From Bacteroidota bacterium (GTDB lineage Bacteria > Bacteroidota > Bacteroidia > Flavobacteriales_F > PHOS-HE28), in contig JAFEAI010000265.1 in the NCBI GenBank assembly GCA_018266475.1, forward strand, positions 1-45,826: a DNA stretch of 45,826 nt. Direction: 5' to 3'. The translations under genes were made by a program, and so were the position numbers. Numbering within the stretch: position 1 is the stretch's first letter; each line of letters opens with the position of its first letter. The notes below the pieces were generated by a model that saw only the letters and a program-made list of their open reading frames with translations, had not been told where the DNA came from and ran no database searches. This document shows, one piece after another, positions 31,901 to 39,752 of this stretch.

Positions 31901-32100
31901 AGGGCAAACGGGCCTAACGCGCCCTGCAGGCGCGTCTTCCAATAGAATTCAAAACCACGGATGGACGCAGATGAACACGGATCACGGATCCACCTACCAA
32001 GCAAAACAACCTTCCCTATCTGTGTTCATCCGTGTGGATCCGTGGTTCAAGTCCGAATGTGAATGCGCCGCCAGGTGCCTGAATAAGACCCAATGGCCTT
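31901..32100. mobile_element. MITE-like palindromic element, copy 1
   Basis: A 200-bp element with left end AGGGCAAACGGGCCTAACGC and right end (read inward on the minus strand) AAGGCCATTGGGTCTTATTC. Next inside are the GC arms GCGCCCTGCAGGCGCG and GCGCCGCCAGGTGC. The centre is a palindrome between ACCACGGATGGACGCAG (from 31954) and CCGTGTGGATCCGTGGT (to 32046). It is flanked by GGGACGCGGGGC (31889-31900) and GGGACGCGCGGG (32101-32112), a 10/12 direct repeat. No transposase ORF. It fills the gap between the transsulfuration gene and cvpA; no gene is seen there. Confidence 0.75.
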
Positions 32101-32183
32101 GGGACGCGCGGGAAAACCGCCTTCGTGGAGGATGCTTCAGCCCAGGAACCCGATCCGCACGCAGCGCAGGGGTCCCGCAACGG

Positions 32184-32696
32184 TCAGTGGCTCCATTCCT
32201 TCGCCGCCTCCACCACATCGCGCACCCAGCGCGTATCGCCCAGGGCCGGTACGATCATCGGCGCAAATGCGCGCAAGGGGCCGTACAGCGCCGAACCCTT
32301 CATCGCCTCCTGCGGCACCAGTCCCGAAACCTCCGCCCGCGCCAGCAGGAGGTTCAGCGCCACGCTAAGCACAAAGGCCGCCCGCAGCGCACCGAAGAGC
32401 AGCCCCGCCACCTTGTTCGGCAAGCCTAACTGCGCCAGGTCCATCGCCTTGGTAACCACCCGCGCCAGCAGATGTACCAGCACCAGCACGCCGATGAAGG
32501 TGACGATGAAGGAGGCCACCTCATGCTGCGGGTCCAGCCCCAGCCATGCCGCCACCCGCGCATTGTAGCGCGAGGCCGCCCAAATGCCCAGCACCAGCGC
32601 CACCAGTGAGGCCAGCTCCACCACAAAGCCGCGAAAAAAGCCCCGCACCGCCGCAGCGGCCAACAGCACCAGCAGCGTCCAGTCCAGCCAGTTCAT
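32184..32696 (-). CDS. CvpA family membrane protein
   Basis: A 170-residue inner-membrane protein of the CvpA/colicin V production family, with four hydrophobic helices (WTLLVLLAAAAVRGFFRGF, VVELASLVALVLGIWAAS, FIVTFIGVLVLVHLLARVV, LLFGALRAAFVLSVALNLLL) and the usual RGFFRGF loop after helix 1. ATG 32696 begins the family's N-terminus (NWLDWTLL); a TTG three codons upstream is less likely. The cellular role of the family is poorly defined. Confidence 0.88.
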   Translation of the reverse strand: MNWLDWTLLVLLAAAAVRGFFRGFVVELASLVALVLGIWAASRYNARVAAWLGLDPQHEVASFIVTFIGVLVLVHLLARVVTKAMDLAQLGLPNKVAGLLFGALRAAFVLSVALNLLLARAEVSGLVPQEAMKGSALYGPLRAFAPMIVPALGDTRWVRDVVEAAKEWSH

Positions 32697-32702
32697 CCCG
32701 GG

Positions 32703-32710
32703 CAAGTGTA
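32703..32710 (-). promoter_or_regulatory. -7-like box (TACACTTG) near the cvpA start
   Basis: Read on the minus strand; seven of eight bases match TAnnTTTG. It ends 6 nt before the ATG at 32696. Confidence 0.35.
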
Positions 32711-32790
32711 CGGCTCACCCCGGGTTCAACCCACGGCCGGCATGCCCATTGGTCCCTTGCACCCTCGGCCTGGGCGTGGCCGAAGGCACC

Positions 32791-33013
32791 AGGGCTATCG
32801 CCTCTTGCGCGCCCTGCGGTCGCGACTTTTCCGATTTTCCAACCACGGATGGACGCAGATAAACACGGATAAGTGCGCGATGTAGGAGGTGGGCCACAGC
32901 TTTGCGCCCGATGCCCGGAGAGGCCCGCGATCCGTGTCCATCCGTGTGGATCCGTGGTTCGTACAAGTATTGGATATGCGCCGCCAGGCGCAGTGTTAAG
33001 AGGCGATAGCCCT
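32791..33013. mobile_element. MITE-like palindromic element, copy 2 (best preserved ends)
   Basis: A 223-bp element with perfect 16-bp terminal inverted repeats, AGGGCTATCGCCTCTT at 32791-32806 and its complement at 32998-33013. Subterminal GC arms GCGCCCTGCGG and CCGCCAGGCGC follow, then the inner palindrome from ACCACGGATGGACGCAG (32842) to TGTGGATCCGTGGT (ends 32959). It is flanked on both sides, with no gap, by the identical 12-mer GCCGAAGGCACC (32779-32790 and 33014-33025). No coding capacity. It occupies most of the gap between cvpA and the gene at 33051. Confidence 0.85.
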
Positions 33014-33037
33014 GCCGAAGGCACCCATTGCCCCATC

Positions 33038-33045
33038 TATCTTCG
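33038..33045 (+). promoter_or_regulatory. -7-like box (TATCTTCG) abutting a start codon
   Basis: Ends 5 nt before the ATG at 33051. Seven of eight bases match TAnnTTTG. It lies just outside the mobile-element insertion. Confidence 0.4.
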
Positions 33046-33050
33046 TCCCC

Positions 33051-33398
33051 ATGGACTTGATCTTTGAGGCCCGCTGGCGCAGCCTGATGAAGCGCCTGGA
33101 GGACCGCTTCGGCATGCCGATGGACATGGATTCGCTGCTGTTCCTGATCGGGGTGCAGGAGCTGGGCCAAGGCGGGCGCGACTTCAAGAAGGATGAAAAG
33201 GTGGGCCTCATGCACATCGCCGTGTCCACCCTGCTGATCCCCTACGGCTACTACCGCAAGGTGGGCCTGGATGCCGACGGCTGGCCCCATTTCGAGCGCG
33301 ACAACCACCTGCCGCCGCTAAAGCCGAAGGAACAGGAGCACCTGATCAAGGAAGCGGCACTGAAGTACTTCGAGGGAGTTTTCGCGGAGCCGCGCTGA
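33051..33398 (+). CDS. Conserved small hypothetical protein
   Basis: A 115-residue soluble protein, helical at both ends (DLIFEARWRSLMKRLEDRFG; EQEHLIKEAALKYFEGVF). A central segment (DSLLFLIGVQELGQGGRDF, then KVGLMHIAVSTLLIPYGYY) looks strongly constrained. I recall similar short proteins in other Flavobacteriales but cannot assign a family name or role. Codon use and composition match neighbouring genes. The MITE-like element ends 37 nt upstream of the start and its flanking repeat 12 nt closer. Confidence 0.7.
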   Translation: MDLIFEARWRSLMKRLEDRFGMPMDMDSLLFLIGVQELGQGGRDFKKDEKVGLMHIAVSTLLIPYGYYRKVGLDADGWPHFERDNHLPPLKPKEQEHLIKEAALKYFEGVFAEPR

Positions 33399-33461
33399 CC
33401 GCCCGGCCTTGTCGCCCGCCAATGGCCTGGCAACGTTCATTCCCGGCACGGAACCATTCCG

Positions 33462-34033
33462 TCATTTTCCACCTGCCGCGCGATCGGCGTACCTCAGTAC
33501 CACTCCCCCGCTTTCCAGTTGCTGCGAGGAAACCAAGGCCAACCGGTGCGCACCGGTGCCCTGCCTGAACAGCGGCCGCCCACTTCCCAGAATAACGGGC
33601 GCAATGCCAATGCGGTATTCATCGAAAAGGCCGCCTTTCAGAAAAGCTTCCGAAAGGTCGGCGCTGCCGAACACATACATATCCCCGCCTCCTTCGCCCT
33701 TCAACCGCCGCATTTCCTTCACGGCATCGCCTGCCACTATCCGGGTATGTTCCACACGGCGGTTTTAAGCGTGTTGGAAAAAACAAGTTTGGGAATGCGG
33801 TTCATGTACCCTGCCACCTCCCCTTCGGCATCCCCCGCATTGGCCCAATAAGCCGCCATGCCCTCGTAGGTCACCCTGCCAAACACCAGGCAGTCCGCCG
33901 TTCGCAATTGCTCCAGGCTCAGGTTCTCCAGCTGCTTGCACCAGATCGCCTCGTGAAAGGAGAGGTCCCAGCTTTTCGTGCCCTCGAAAAACCCGTCGAG
34001 GGTGACGATGTTCCACATGATCAGCTTCCTCAT
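33462..34033 (-). pseudogene. DHFR/RibD C-terminal-domain family protein, frameshifted
   Basis: Two overlapping fragments together make one ~190-residue dihydrofolate-reductase-fold protein. The N-terminal part (34033 to about 33753) reads RKLIMWNIVTLDGFFEGTK ... TADCLVFGRVTYEGM ... IPKLVFSNTLKTAVW. The C-terminal part (from about 33755 to 33462) reads EHTRIVAGDAVKEMRRLKG ... DMYVFGSADLSEAFLKGGL ... IGIAPVILGSGRPLF. A single missing base in the G pair around 33752-33753 shifts the frame after TAVW; restoring one G gives a continuous reading. Either a true pseudogene or a sequencing/assembly indel. An intact protein would be a reductase of unknown substrate. Confidence 0.8.
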
Positions 34034-34192
34034 TCGTTGCGCGGTCCGGGAATTTCAACCAACGTGCAGCACCCTGCGGACGTGCCGTGAAGAAAGCCGC
34101 AAAGCGCATTCGGAACGGGGCGGAACCCGTTGCCGCTTCCGGGCAGCGGGCAGCTCCCTGCATGTTGCCAAGAGCAAGCCCTGCCGCCGCAA

Positions 34193-34576
34193 CTAATGCG
34201 CCCGCTTCACCACCACGGTCTCGGCGTTGTTCTGCTCCTCCTCAATGCGGATGATGCCCTGGCCGGTGAGCGAATCCTTGCGGGCAAGGATGTCCAGCAC
34301 CGCAAAGCCAGCTTGGCCCCGCTTGTAGAACTCGGAATAATCAAACTCTACCTTGCCGTCCGATCCGGTGGTGCCCTCCTTGGTGAGGCGGGAGAAATCA
34401 GCTTGCAGGGGCACCGTGGGGTTGGCGTACAGCTTCACGTAGGCCCCGGCCACGGCGTGGCTGGCACTGTCCAGCACGGTGATGGTGGCCTTGGTGGCCT
34501 TCTCCTTGTTGCATGCGCCAAAGCCGGTGCCCAAGGCGATCAGGAGCACGGCGGCAAAAAGGGCCTTCAGGGGCAT
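34193..34576 (-). CDS. Small lipoprotein with Ig-like/carboxypeptidase-regulatory-like domain
   Basis: A 127-residue predicted lipoprotein: signal LKALFAAVLLIALGTGFGAC with lipid-attachment Cys in GFGAC followed by NKEK. The rest is a beta-rich domain (KATITVLDSASHAVAGAYVK, GSDGKVEFDYSEFYKRG, FAVLDILARKDSLTGQG), with the pattern of carboxypeptidase-regulatory-like beta-sandwiches. Function is unknown. It is divergent from the cyclophilin gene, and its promoter is inside the shared 79-nt gap. Confidence 0.75.
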   Translation of the reverse strand: MPLKALFAAVLLIALGTGFGACNKEKATKATITVLDSASHAVAGAYVKLYANPTVPLQADFSRLTKEGTTGSDGKVEFDYSEFYKRGQAGFAVLDILARKDSLTGQGIIRIEEEQNNAETVVVKRAH

Positions 34577-34592
34577 GGGCGGTAGTGTTGGT

Positions 34593-34600
34593 TATTTTTG
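34593..34600 (+). promoter_or_regulatory. -7 box (TATTTTTG) for the cyclophilin gene
   Basis: A perfect TAnnTTTG on the plus strand, 55 nt before the ATG at 34656, in the divergent gap. Confidence 0.45.
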
Positions 34601-34635
34601 GCCGCTTCACGGCGGCCTTCCGGCGCGAAGGAAGC

Positions 34636-34643
34636 CAAAAGTA
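34636..34643 (-). promoter_or_regulatory. -7 box (TACTTTTG) for the lipoprotein gene
   Basis: A perfect TAnnTTTG on the minus strand, 59 nt before the ATG at 34576. The two divergent promoters overlap, so their transcripts would share about 40 bp. Confidence 0.45.
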
Positions 34644-34655
34644 CAACAACGGGCG

Positions 34656-35366
34656 ATGCGCGCAAGATCCCGCCTGCAATGGATGCCGGCAACCCTGCTG
34701 CTGCTGGCGGCCAGCCCCGGCGCATGGGCGCAGGGCAAGGAAAAGCCGGTGCGGCACCTGGTGGAGATAAACACCACCGCCGGGCGCATGGTGGTGGAGC
34801 TCTTCAACGAAACACCCCTGCACCGCGACAATTTCCTGAAGCTGGCCCGCGAGCACTACCTGGACAGCACGCTCTTCCACCGCGTGATCCAAGGCTTCAT
34901 GATCCAGGGCGGCGACCCGGACAGCAAGAAGGCCGATGACCGCAGCATCCCCTTGGGCGACGGCGGCCCGCCCTACTCGCTGCCGGCGGAGATCCGCCCG
35001 GAGCTCTTCCACCGCAAAGGCGCACTGGCCGCAGCGCGGGAAGGCGATGATGTGAACCCGCAGCGGCGCAGCAGCGGCAGCCAGTTCTACATTGTGCAGG
35101 GGCGCACCTGGTCCGCCGCAGACCTGCAGCAATTGCGCGAGCGCGTGAACGCCCGGCTGCCGGACAGCCTGCAGGTACACTACACCGCAGCCCAGGTGGA
35201 AACCTACGGCACCCTCGGGGGCACGCCCCACCTGGACGGCAACTATACCGTGTTCGGCCAGCTGGTGGAGGGCATGGACGTGCTGGACCGTATAGCCGCC
35301 CAACCCTGCGATGCCAAGGACCGCCCGCTCACCGACGTGCGCATGTGGGTGCGCGTGATCCAGTAG
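34656..35366 (+). CDS. Exported cyclophilin-type peptidyl-prolyl isomerase
   Basis: A 236-residue PPIase with a signal peptide (LQWMPATLLLLAASPGAWAQ), so it assists folding in the periplasm. The cyclophilin core is VEINTTAGRMVVELFNETP, then DSTLFHRVIQGFMIQGGDP (catalytic Arg in FHRVI), SSGSQFYIVQG and NYTVFGQLVEGMDVLDRIA. An insertion of about 40 residues after IVQG (WSAADLQQLRERVNARLP) is common in Bacteroidota homologues. The first ATG of the signal peptide, 34656, is used. Confidence 0.93.
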   Translation: MRARSRLQWMPATLLLLAASPGAWAQGKEKPVRHLVEINTTAGRMVVELFNETPLHRDNFLKLAREHYLDSTLFHRVIQGFMIQGGDPDSKKADDRSIPLGDGGPPYSLPAEIRPELFHRKGALAAAREGDDVNPQRRSSGSQFYIVQGRTWSAADLQQLRERVNARLPDSLQVHYTAAQVETYGTLGGTPHLDGNYTVFGQLVEGMDVLDRIAAQPCDAKDRPLTDVRMWVRVIQ

Positions 35367-35408
35367 CCCTTGGCCCCCATACCCGCACAAGCACACGCAC
35401 CTGCAAGG

Positions 35409-36449
35409 ATGAACCTGAACGAACGAGTGGAGGCCGTGGAGGCGGAAATAGCCGCAGCCCAGGGCGGCGGCGCCGAAGCGGCGGAGGCCTTCCGCATAGC
35501 CATGCTGGGCCGCAACGGCAAGGTGACCGCGCTGCTGGAAGAGCTGAAACAAGTGCCGCCGGAAGAAAAGCGCCTGTGGGGCCAGCGGATGAACCAGTTG
35601 AAGAACGCGGCGCGCACCCGCTGGGAAGAACTGAAGGCCGCAGCAGGGGCCGCAGCAGGCACCTCCGCCGGCCCGGCCGTTGACCGTACGCGCCCCGCGC
35701 TCACCGGGCCCGCGGGCAGCCTGCATCCCATCAGCCTGGTGCGCCAGCGCATCATACACGTGTTCGAGCGCATCGGCTACACGGTGAGCCAAGGCCCCGA
35801 GGTGGAGGACGACCGGCACAACTTCGGCGCGCTCAACTTTCCGCCGGACCATCCCGCGCGCGACATGCAGGACACCTTCTTTGTGGAAGGCCCCGGCGGC
35901 ATGGCCCTGCGCACCCACACCAGCAGCGTGCAGGTGCGCGTGATGGAGAGCGGAAAACCGCCCATCCGCACCATCAGCCCCGGCCGCGTGTACCGCAACG
36001 AGGCCATCAGCGCACGCGCCCACTGCATGTTCCACCAGGTGGAAGGGCTGTACGTGGACAAGGGCGTGAGCTTCGCCGAGCTCAAGGGCACCCTGCACCA
36101 TTTCGCCAAGAGCCTCTTCGGCCCGGAAGTGAAGATCCGCATGCGGCCCAGCTACTTCCCCTTCACCGAGCCCAGCGCCGAGGTGGACATGAGCTGCACC
36201 ATCTGCGGCGGCAAGGGCTGCGCCGTGTGCAAGCACAGCGGCTGGGTGGAGATCATGGGCTGCGGCATGGTGGACCCCGCCGTGCTCACCAACTGCGGCA
36301 TCGATCCCGAAGCCTTCAGCGGCTTCGCCTTCGGCATGGGCGTGGAGCGCATCGCCCAACTGCTGTACCGCGTGCCCGACCTGCGGCTGTACTGGGAGAA
36401 CGACGTGCGCTTCCTGGAGCAATTCTCCGACGGCGCCTTCCGTGCCTGA
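35409..36449 (+). CDS. pheS: Phenylalanyl-tRNA synthetase alpha subunit
   Basis: A 346-residue PheRS alpha chain that charges tRNA-Phe as an alpha2-beta2 enzyme. The N-terminal coiled-coil arm (about 1-95, LNERVEAVEAEIAAAQ) is followed by a catalytic core with GSLHPISLVRQRIIHVFERI, LRTHTSSVQVRVM, the motif 2 loop CMFHQVEGLYVDKG, SYFPFTEPSAEVDM and the motif 3 helix GFAFGMGVERIAQLLY. Length is normal. The ATG at 35409 gives the expected N-terminus. pheT is not adjacent; the next gene starts 6 nt after the stop. Confidence 0.97.
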   Translation: MNLNERVEAVEAEIAAAQGGGAEAAEAFRIAMLGRNGKVTALLEELKQVPPEEKRLWGQRMNQLKNAARTRWEELKAAAGAAAGTSAGPAVDRTRPALTGPAGSLHPISLVRQRIIHVFERIGYTVSQGPEVEDDRHNFGALNFPPDHPARDMQDTFFVEGPGGMALRTHTSSVQVRVMESGKPPIRTISPGRVYRNEAISARAHCMFHQVEGLYVDKGVSFAELKGTLHHFAKSLFGPEVKIRMRPSYFPFTEPSAEVDMSCTICGGKGCAVCKHSGWVEIMGCGMVDPAVLTNCGIDPEAFSGFAFGMGVERIAQLLYRVPDLRLYWENDVRFLEQFSDGAFRA

Positions 36450-36455
36450 GCGGCC

Positions 36456-37748
36456 ATGGAAGCGCAGCTGCGGGCGGACGTGTGCATCATCGGCGGCGGC
36501 CCGGGCGGCTGCGCCACCGCGCTGCAACTGGCCAAGCACGGCGCCGATGTGCTGCTGCTGGAGAAAGCCGTCTTCCCCCGCGACAAGGTGTGCGGCGATG
36601 CGCTCAGCGGCAAGGTGGTGCGCAGCCTGGAGCGCCTGGATCCCGCGCTGGCGGCGGAACTGCGCGCACAGCCCGGGCTGATGCCCAGCTGGGGCGTCAC
36701 CTTTACCGCGCCCAATGGCAAGGCCCTGCGCGTGCCTTTCAGCCGGCAAACCGGCATGGGCGAGGCGCCCGGGGCCATCCTGCCCCGCCTGGATTTCGAC
36801 CGCTTCATGCTGCAGGCCGTTAAGCGCAGCGGAATCGTGAAGGTGCTGGAAGGCACGCAGGCAAAGGCGTTCCGGCGGATCGGGGCCGGATGGGAAGTGG
36901 ATCTTACCACCCGTGCCGCCCCTATTGCCGAAGGCCCGGCCCCGCCAACTACGGGCCCTGAACCACGAACCTCCGTAACCGCCAAGCTCATCATCGATGC
37001 CTCCGGCGCCAACTCCGGTTTCTCCAGGCAGGTGGCGGGCCTCCCCATGCACCCGCGCCACCACTGCGCCGGGGTGCGCGCCTATTTCAGCGGCGTATCC
37101 GGCCTGGACCCGCAGGGCTTCATCGAGCTGATCTTCCTGAAGGAGCTGCTTCCGGGCTACCTGTGGATCTTCCCCCTGCCCGGCGGGCGCGCCAACGTGG
37201 GCCTGGGGCTGCGCAGCGACATGGTGCGCAAGCGCAAGGCCGACCTCAAGCGCCTGTTCACGGAGCTGCTCGCCACGCACCCCCAACTGCGCGGGCGCTT
37301 CGCCGCGGCACAGGCCGAAGGGCCGGTGCAGGGCATGGGGCTGCCGCTGGCCAGCAAGCGTTGGCCCCTCAGCGGCGACGGCTTCCTGCTGGTGGGCGAC
37401 GCGGGCCACCTGATCGACCCCTTCACCGGGGAGGGCATCAGCCACGCCATGATCAGCGGCATGCACGCCGCCGATGTGGCCGCCCAGGCCCTGCGCGAAG
37501 GGCGCACCGATGCGGAGTTCCTGCGTGCCTACGATGCCCGCGTATGGAAACGGTTGGGCAAGGAGCTGGCCATCAGCACGCGCCTGCAACAATTGGCCGC
37601 CCACCCGCGCCTGTTCAACTTCACGGTGAACAAGGCCGCCGGCAACCCTGCCCTTGCCGATGCCATCAGCAGCATGTTCAACAACCTTGACATGCGGGAG
37701 CAATTGAAGAAGCCTGGCTTCTACCTGAAGCTGCTGCTGGGGCGGTGA
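36456..37748 (+). CDS. FAD-dependent oxidoreductase, geranylgeranyl-reductase-like
   Basis: A 430-residue flavoprotein of the GGR/FixC-like group. The dinucleotide-binding motif is VCIIGGGPGGCATALQLAK with LLLEKAVFPRDKVCGDALSG, the family CxxxxSG-type loop. The middle strand is LIIDASGANSGFSR and the FAD C-terminal motif is GFLLVGDAGHLIDPFTGEGI. A segment YLWIFPLPGGRANVGLG is characteristic of GGR-like members that reduce lipid-like substrates. Residues around 155-170 (PIAEGPAPPTTGPEP) form an unusual Pro-rich loop. The 6-nt spacing to pheS suggests one transcript. The substrate is unknown. Confidence 0.88.
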   Translation: MEAQLRADVCIIGGGPGGCATALQLAKHGADVLLLEKAVFPRDKVCGDALSGKVVRSLERLDPALAAELRAQPGLMPSWGVTFTAPNGKALRVPFSRQTGMGEAPGAILPRLDFDRFMLQAVKRSGIVKVLEGTQAKAFRRIGAGWEVDLTTRAAPIAEGPAPPTTGPEPRTSVTAKLIIDASGANSGFSRQVAGLPMHPRHHCAGVRAYFSGVSGLDPQGFIELIFLKELLPGYLWIFPLPGGRANVGLGLRSDMVRKRKADLKRLFTELLATHPQLRGRFAAAQAEGPVQGMGLPLASKRWPLSGDGFLLVGDAGHLIDPFTGEGISHAMISGMHAADVAAQALREGRTDAEFLRAYDARVWKRLGKELAISTRLQQLAAHPRLFNFTVNKAAGNPALADAISSMFNNLDMREQLKKPGFYLKLLLGR

Positions 37749-37793
37749 AAGACCGCCAAACCGACTGCTCCAGGCCGTTTGGCCGCGCGGAGC
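37741..37793 (+). terminator. Two hairpins at the 3' end of the oxidoreductase gene
   Basis: GGCGGT-GAAAG-ACCGCC (37741-37757) overlaps the stop codon; GCTCC...GGAGC (37767-37793) encloses GGCC-GTTT-GGCC. No T-run follows, so the call as a terminator is tentative. The remaining ~220 nt to 38013 shift from GC-rich to AT-rich and hold no gene that I can see. Confidence 0.35.
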
Positions 37794-38013
37794 ACCCTAA
37801 AAACCGGCTGCTCGCCCATCACCCGGTCAGGTACCGACATGCCTCGTCGTTCTGTGTCCACCCTCCTGTTGTTGGCCTGCCCTTAAGCACGCAACGGTTG
37901 GCAGCTTGCCTAATGCGAAGCTTTCGGAACACCACCTGTCGAGTTGTGAAAATGCCTATTTTTTTCTCTACCGCTCCATTTATCACCACCACCATAGTTT
38001 GGGCAAGGTGCTT

Positions 38014-38385
38014 TTAGCATCCATTTTTTATTTCCGTAAATTTATCAACAAGGTCCTTCGGGAACATATTTAATTTTCGCAATCCTTTAAATAATGTTGT
38101 GTAATTAATTATTGGGCTATAAAAAGCATTATTATAAGCTTTATTCAGTATCGTCTTTCCTTGCCTGTTCAATAGCCATTTTGGGTACATTAAAACTATT
38201 CCATTAACAAATTCCACTCGGATCTTATCATTTTCCGTAGATGGATCAAAATCTGTAAAACATTTTTGTAATTCAGGTTCAACTTTTGCAATTATAGTAT
38301 CTGCCACTTTTTGCAAGGTATGGGCTGGGAGGTATTTTAATTTATATTCTTCACCTACCGATAAATCTAACCCGGGAATATGTGG
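38014..38385 (-). pseudogene. C-terminal fragment of the ATPase/TOPRIM protein
   Basis: The open frame continues the gene at 38367-39752 after a one-base shift. Its first codons read PHIPGLDLSVGEEYKLKYL directly after the upstream frame's DKEK, followed by about 100 helical residues (TLQKVADTIIAKVEPELQK, YPKWLLNRQGKTILNKAYNN, LFKGLRKLNMFPKDLVDKF). It has no ATG near its beginning, so it is part of the upstream gene and not an independent one. AT-rich, like the rest of the island. Confidence 0.75.
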
Positions 38386-39752
38386 GTTTTTTCTTTATCG
38401 ATTAACGCAGCGTAAACAAGGATTGGGTCTGCTAAATAGTTTTCAATACTATATCGGCCTATCTTGTATATACCATCAGCGACGACATTACCATTGTCTG
38501 CATCTATTAGTCCTTGAACAATACTTATTAAACCCGATTTTTGTAATTTATTTACCCAATTCCGAACAACATTCTTTCCGCCTGAACTGCCTTCCGTAGA
38601 TGCAGGGATAAATACTAAAGGAATCGTAGCATCAATCTGATTTTCGGTAGTAAGTCGGTTGTACACATATGAGTAAAAAGAAGCATCAGCGTTATCTTCA
38701 ACTAATATGTATTTCGTTCCTTCTCCAACGTACACTAATCCTGCAGTCAACAGAGAAACGGAATGGTTTTTTGAAAGAGATTTTCTAATACGTGGGCGAT
38801 CTGTTGACATTTCATAAATTGAGTCATTAGGTGCAAGAATAACTGTTGACGGAGAATGTGTTGTCATTATCACTTGAACGCCAAACTTATCCACGAGGAC
38901 ATTTTTAATGACGTTCAAGAATTGTTGCGACATTGACGGATGTAAATGGGCATCAGGTTCATCAAGCAACAATAGCTTTGGAAACACCTTTTTCTCCTGA
39001 GAATTGTACAAATAAAATATAAGGGATATCAGCACTTTCTCTCCAGAAGATAAATCATTAAAATTCACTTCTTCCTTTAAAATTCGATGTGTTAGCTTTA
39101 ATTGAAACCCATCCCTAATTCCATTGTTTGATGGGTCATTGATATCAAATGGTAGTTTAGATTCCCTAATAATCTCCCGTAGCACGACCCATGGTTTTTC
39201 ACCAATAGCTATTTTTATATCTTCTTCTGTTTCCTTTTTTGCTTGAAGTTCAATCTCAGATAATCGGTAATTATAAAATGCTTCTCCTATTTTTTGACTA
39301 ATTTCACTTTCTTGCTCAATTAATATATCAGGAAAGTATCTGTAAAATTCTTCTTTGGTAATAGTATCTTGTTGTTTGCCCGTTTTCCTAAGAATTTCTT
39401 GACATGCCGAAAACATTTTTATTTGTCCATCCTGATTTTGACGATATCTTCCATTTATAAAGTTATTATAGTAGCTATCCATTTGATTTTGAATGGTAGA
39501 AAGATTGACATGACCAGTATTTTGTAACTGCCATTCGCCTCTCAGAAAAGTAACTTCTCCTGGTTTGAAGCTTTTACCTGTAATTGATACCCTCTCAGTC
39601 GTTCCTTGTTTATTTATTACAGTGTTGTGAATTAGGTCTAACAGTTGCGATTTCCCTGTACCATTGGGTCCTGTTATAACTACGAAGTCTGGTATTTCAA
39701 TCCAGTTAAAGCTGGTTATAGCTTTATATTTTCCGGTAAATTTTATTTCCAT
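38367..39752 (-). CDS. ABC-type ATPase with TOPRIM/DUF4435-like nuclease domain, C-terminus frameshifted
   Basis: A 461-residue frame, about 580 if joined to the fragment at 38014-38385. The ATPase is of SMC/Rad50/OLD type: Walker A VITGPNGTGKSQLLDL, signature FNDLSSGEKVLISLIF, Walker B LLLLDEPDAHLHPSM, H-loop VIMTTHSPS, with a long helical insertion between. After it comes a TOPRIM-like module: the acidic motif YILVEDNADASFYSYVY, then GLIDADNGN and the DUF4435-type IGRYSIENYLADP. This ATPase-TOPRIM layout occurs in OLD nucleases and in the AriA/AriB (PARIS) anti-phage system. The gene is far more AT-rich than its surroundings. The frame ends at a run of six A (38387-38392, coding strand). 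Confidence 0.82.
   Translation of the reverse strand: MEIKFTGKYKAITSFNWIEIPDFVVITGPNGTGKSQLLDLIHNTVINKQGTTERVSITGKSFKPGEVTFLRGEWQLQNTGHVNLSTIQNQMDSYYNNFINGRYRQNQDGQIKMFSACQEILRKTGKQQDTITKEEFYRYFPDILIEQESEISQKIGEAFYNYRLSEIELQAKKETEEDIKIAIGEKPWVVLREIIRESKLPFDINDPSNNGIRDGFQLKLTHRILKEEVNFNDLSSGEKVLISLIFYLYNSQEKKVFPKLLLLDEPDAHLHPSMSQQFLNVIKNVLVDKFGVQVIMTTHSPSTVILAPNDSIYEMSTDRPRIRKSLSKNHSVSLLTAGLVYVGEGTKYILVEDNADASFYSYVYNRLTTENQIDATIPLVFIPASTEGSSGGKNVVRNWVNKLQKSGLISIVQGLIDADNGNVVADGIYKIGRYSIENYLADPILVYAALIDKEKTHIFPG

Noticed and set aside
31711-32004. A short open frame translating the palindromic element
   Set aside because: It reads the MITE-like repeat and antisense of a real gene; such repeats generate spurious proteins.
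34398-37703. A 1101-codon open frame on the minus strand
   Set aside because: Antisense to pheS, the FAD reductase and the cyclophilin, all with clear motifs. The product is His-, Gly- and Ala-rich shadow sequence caused by high GC at third positions.
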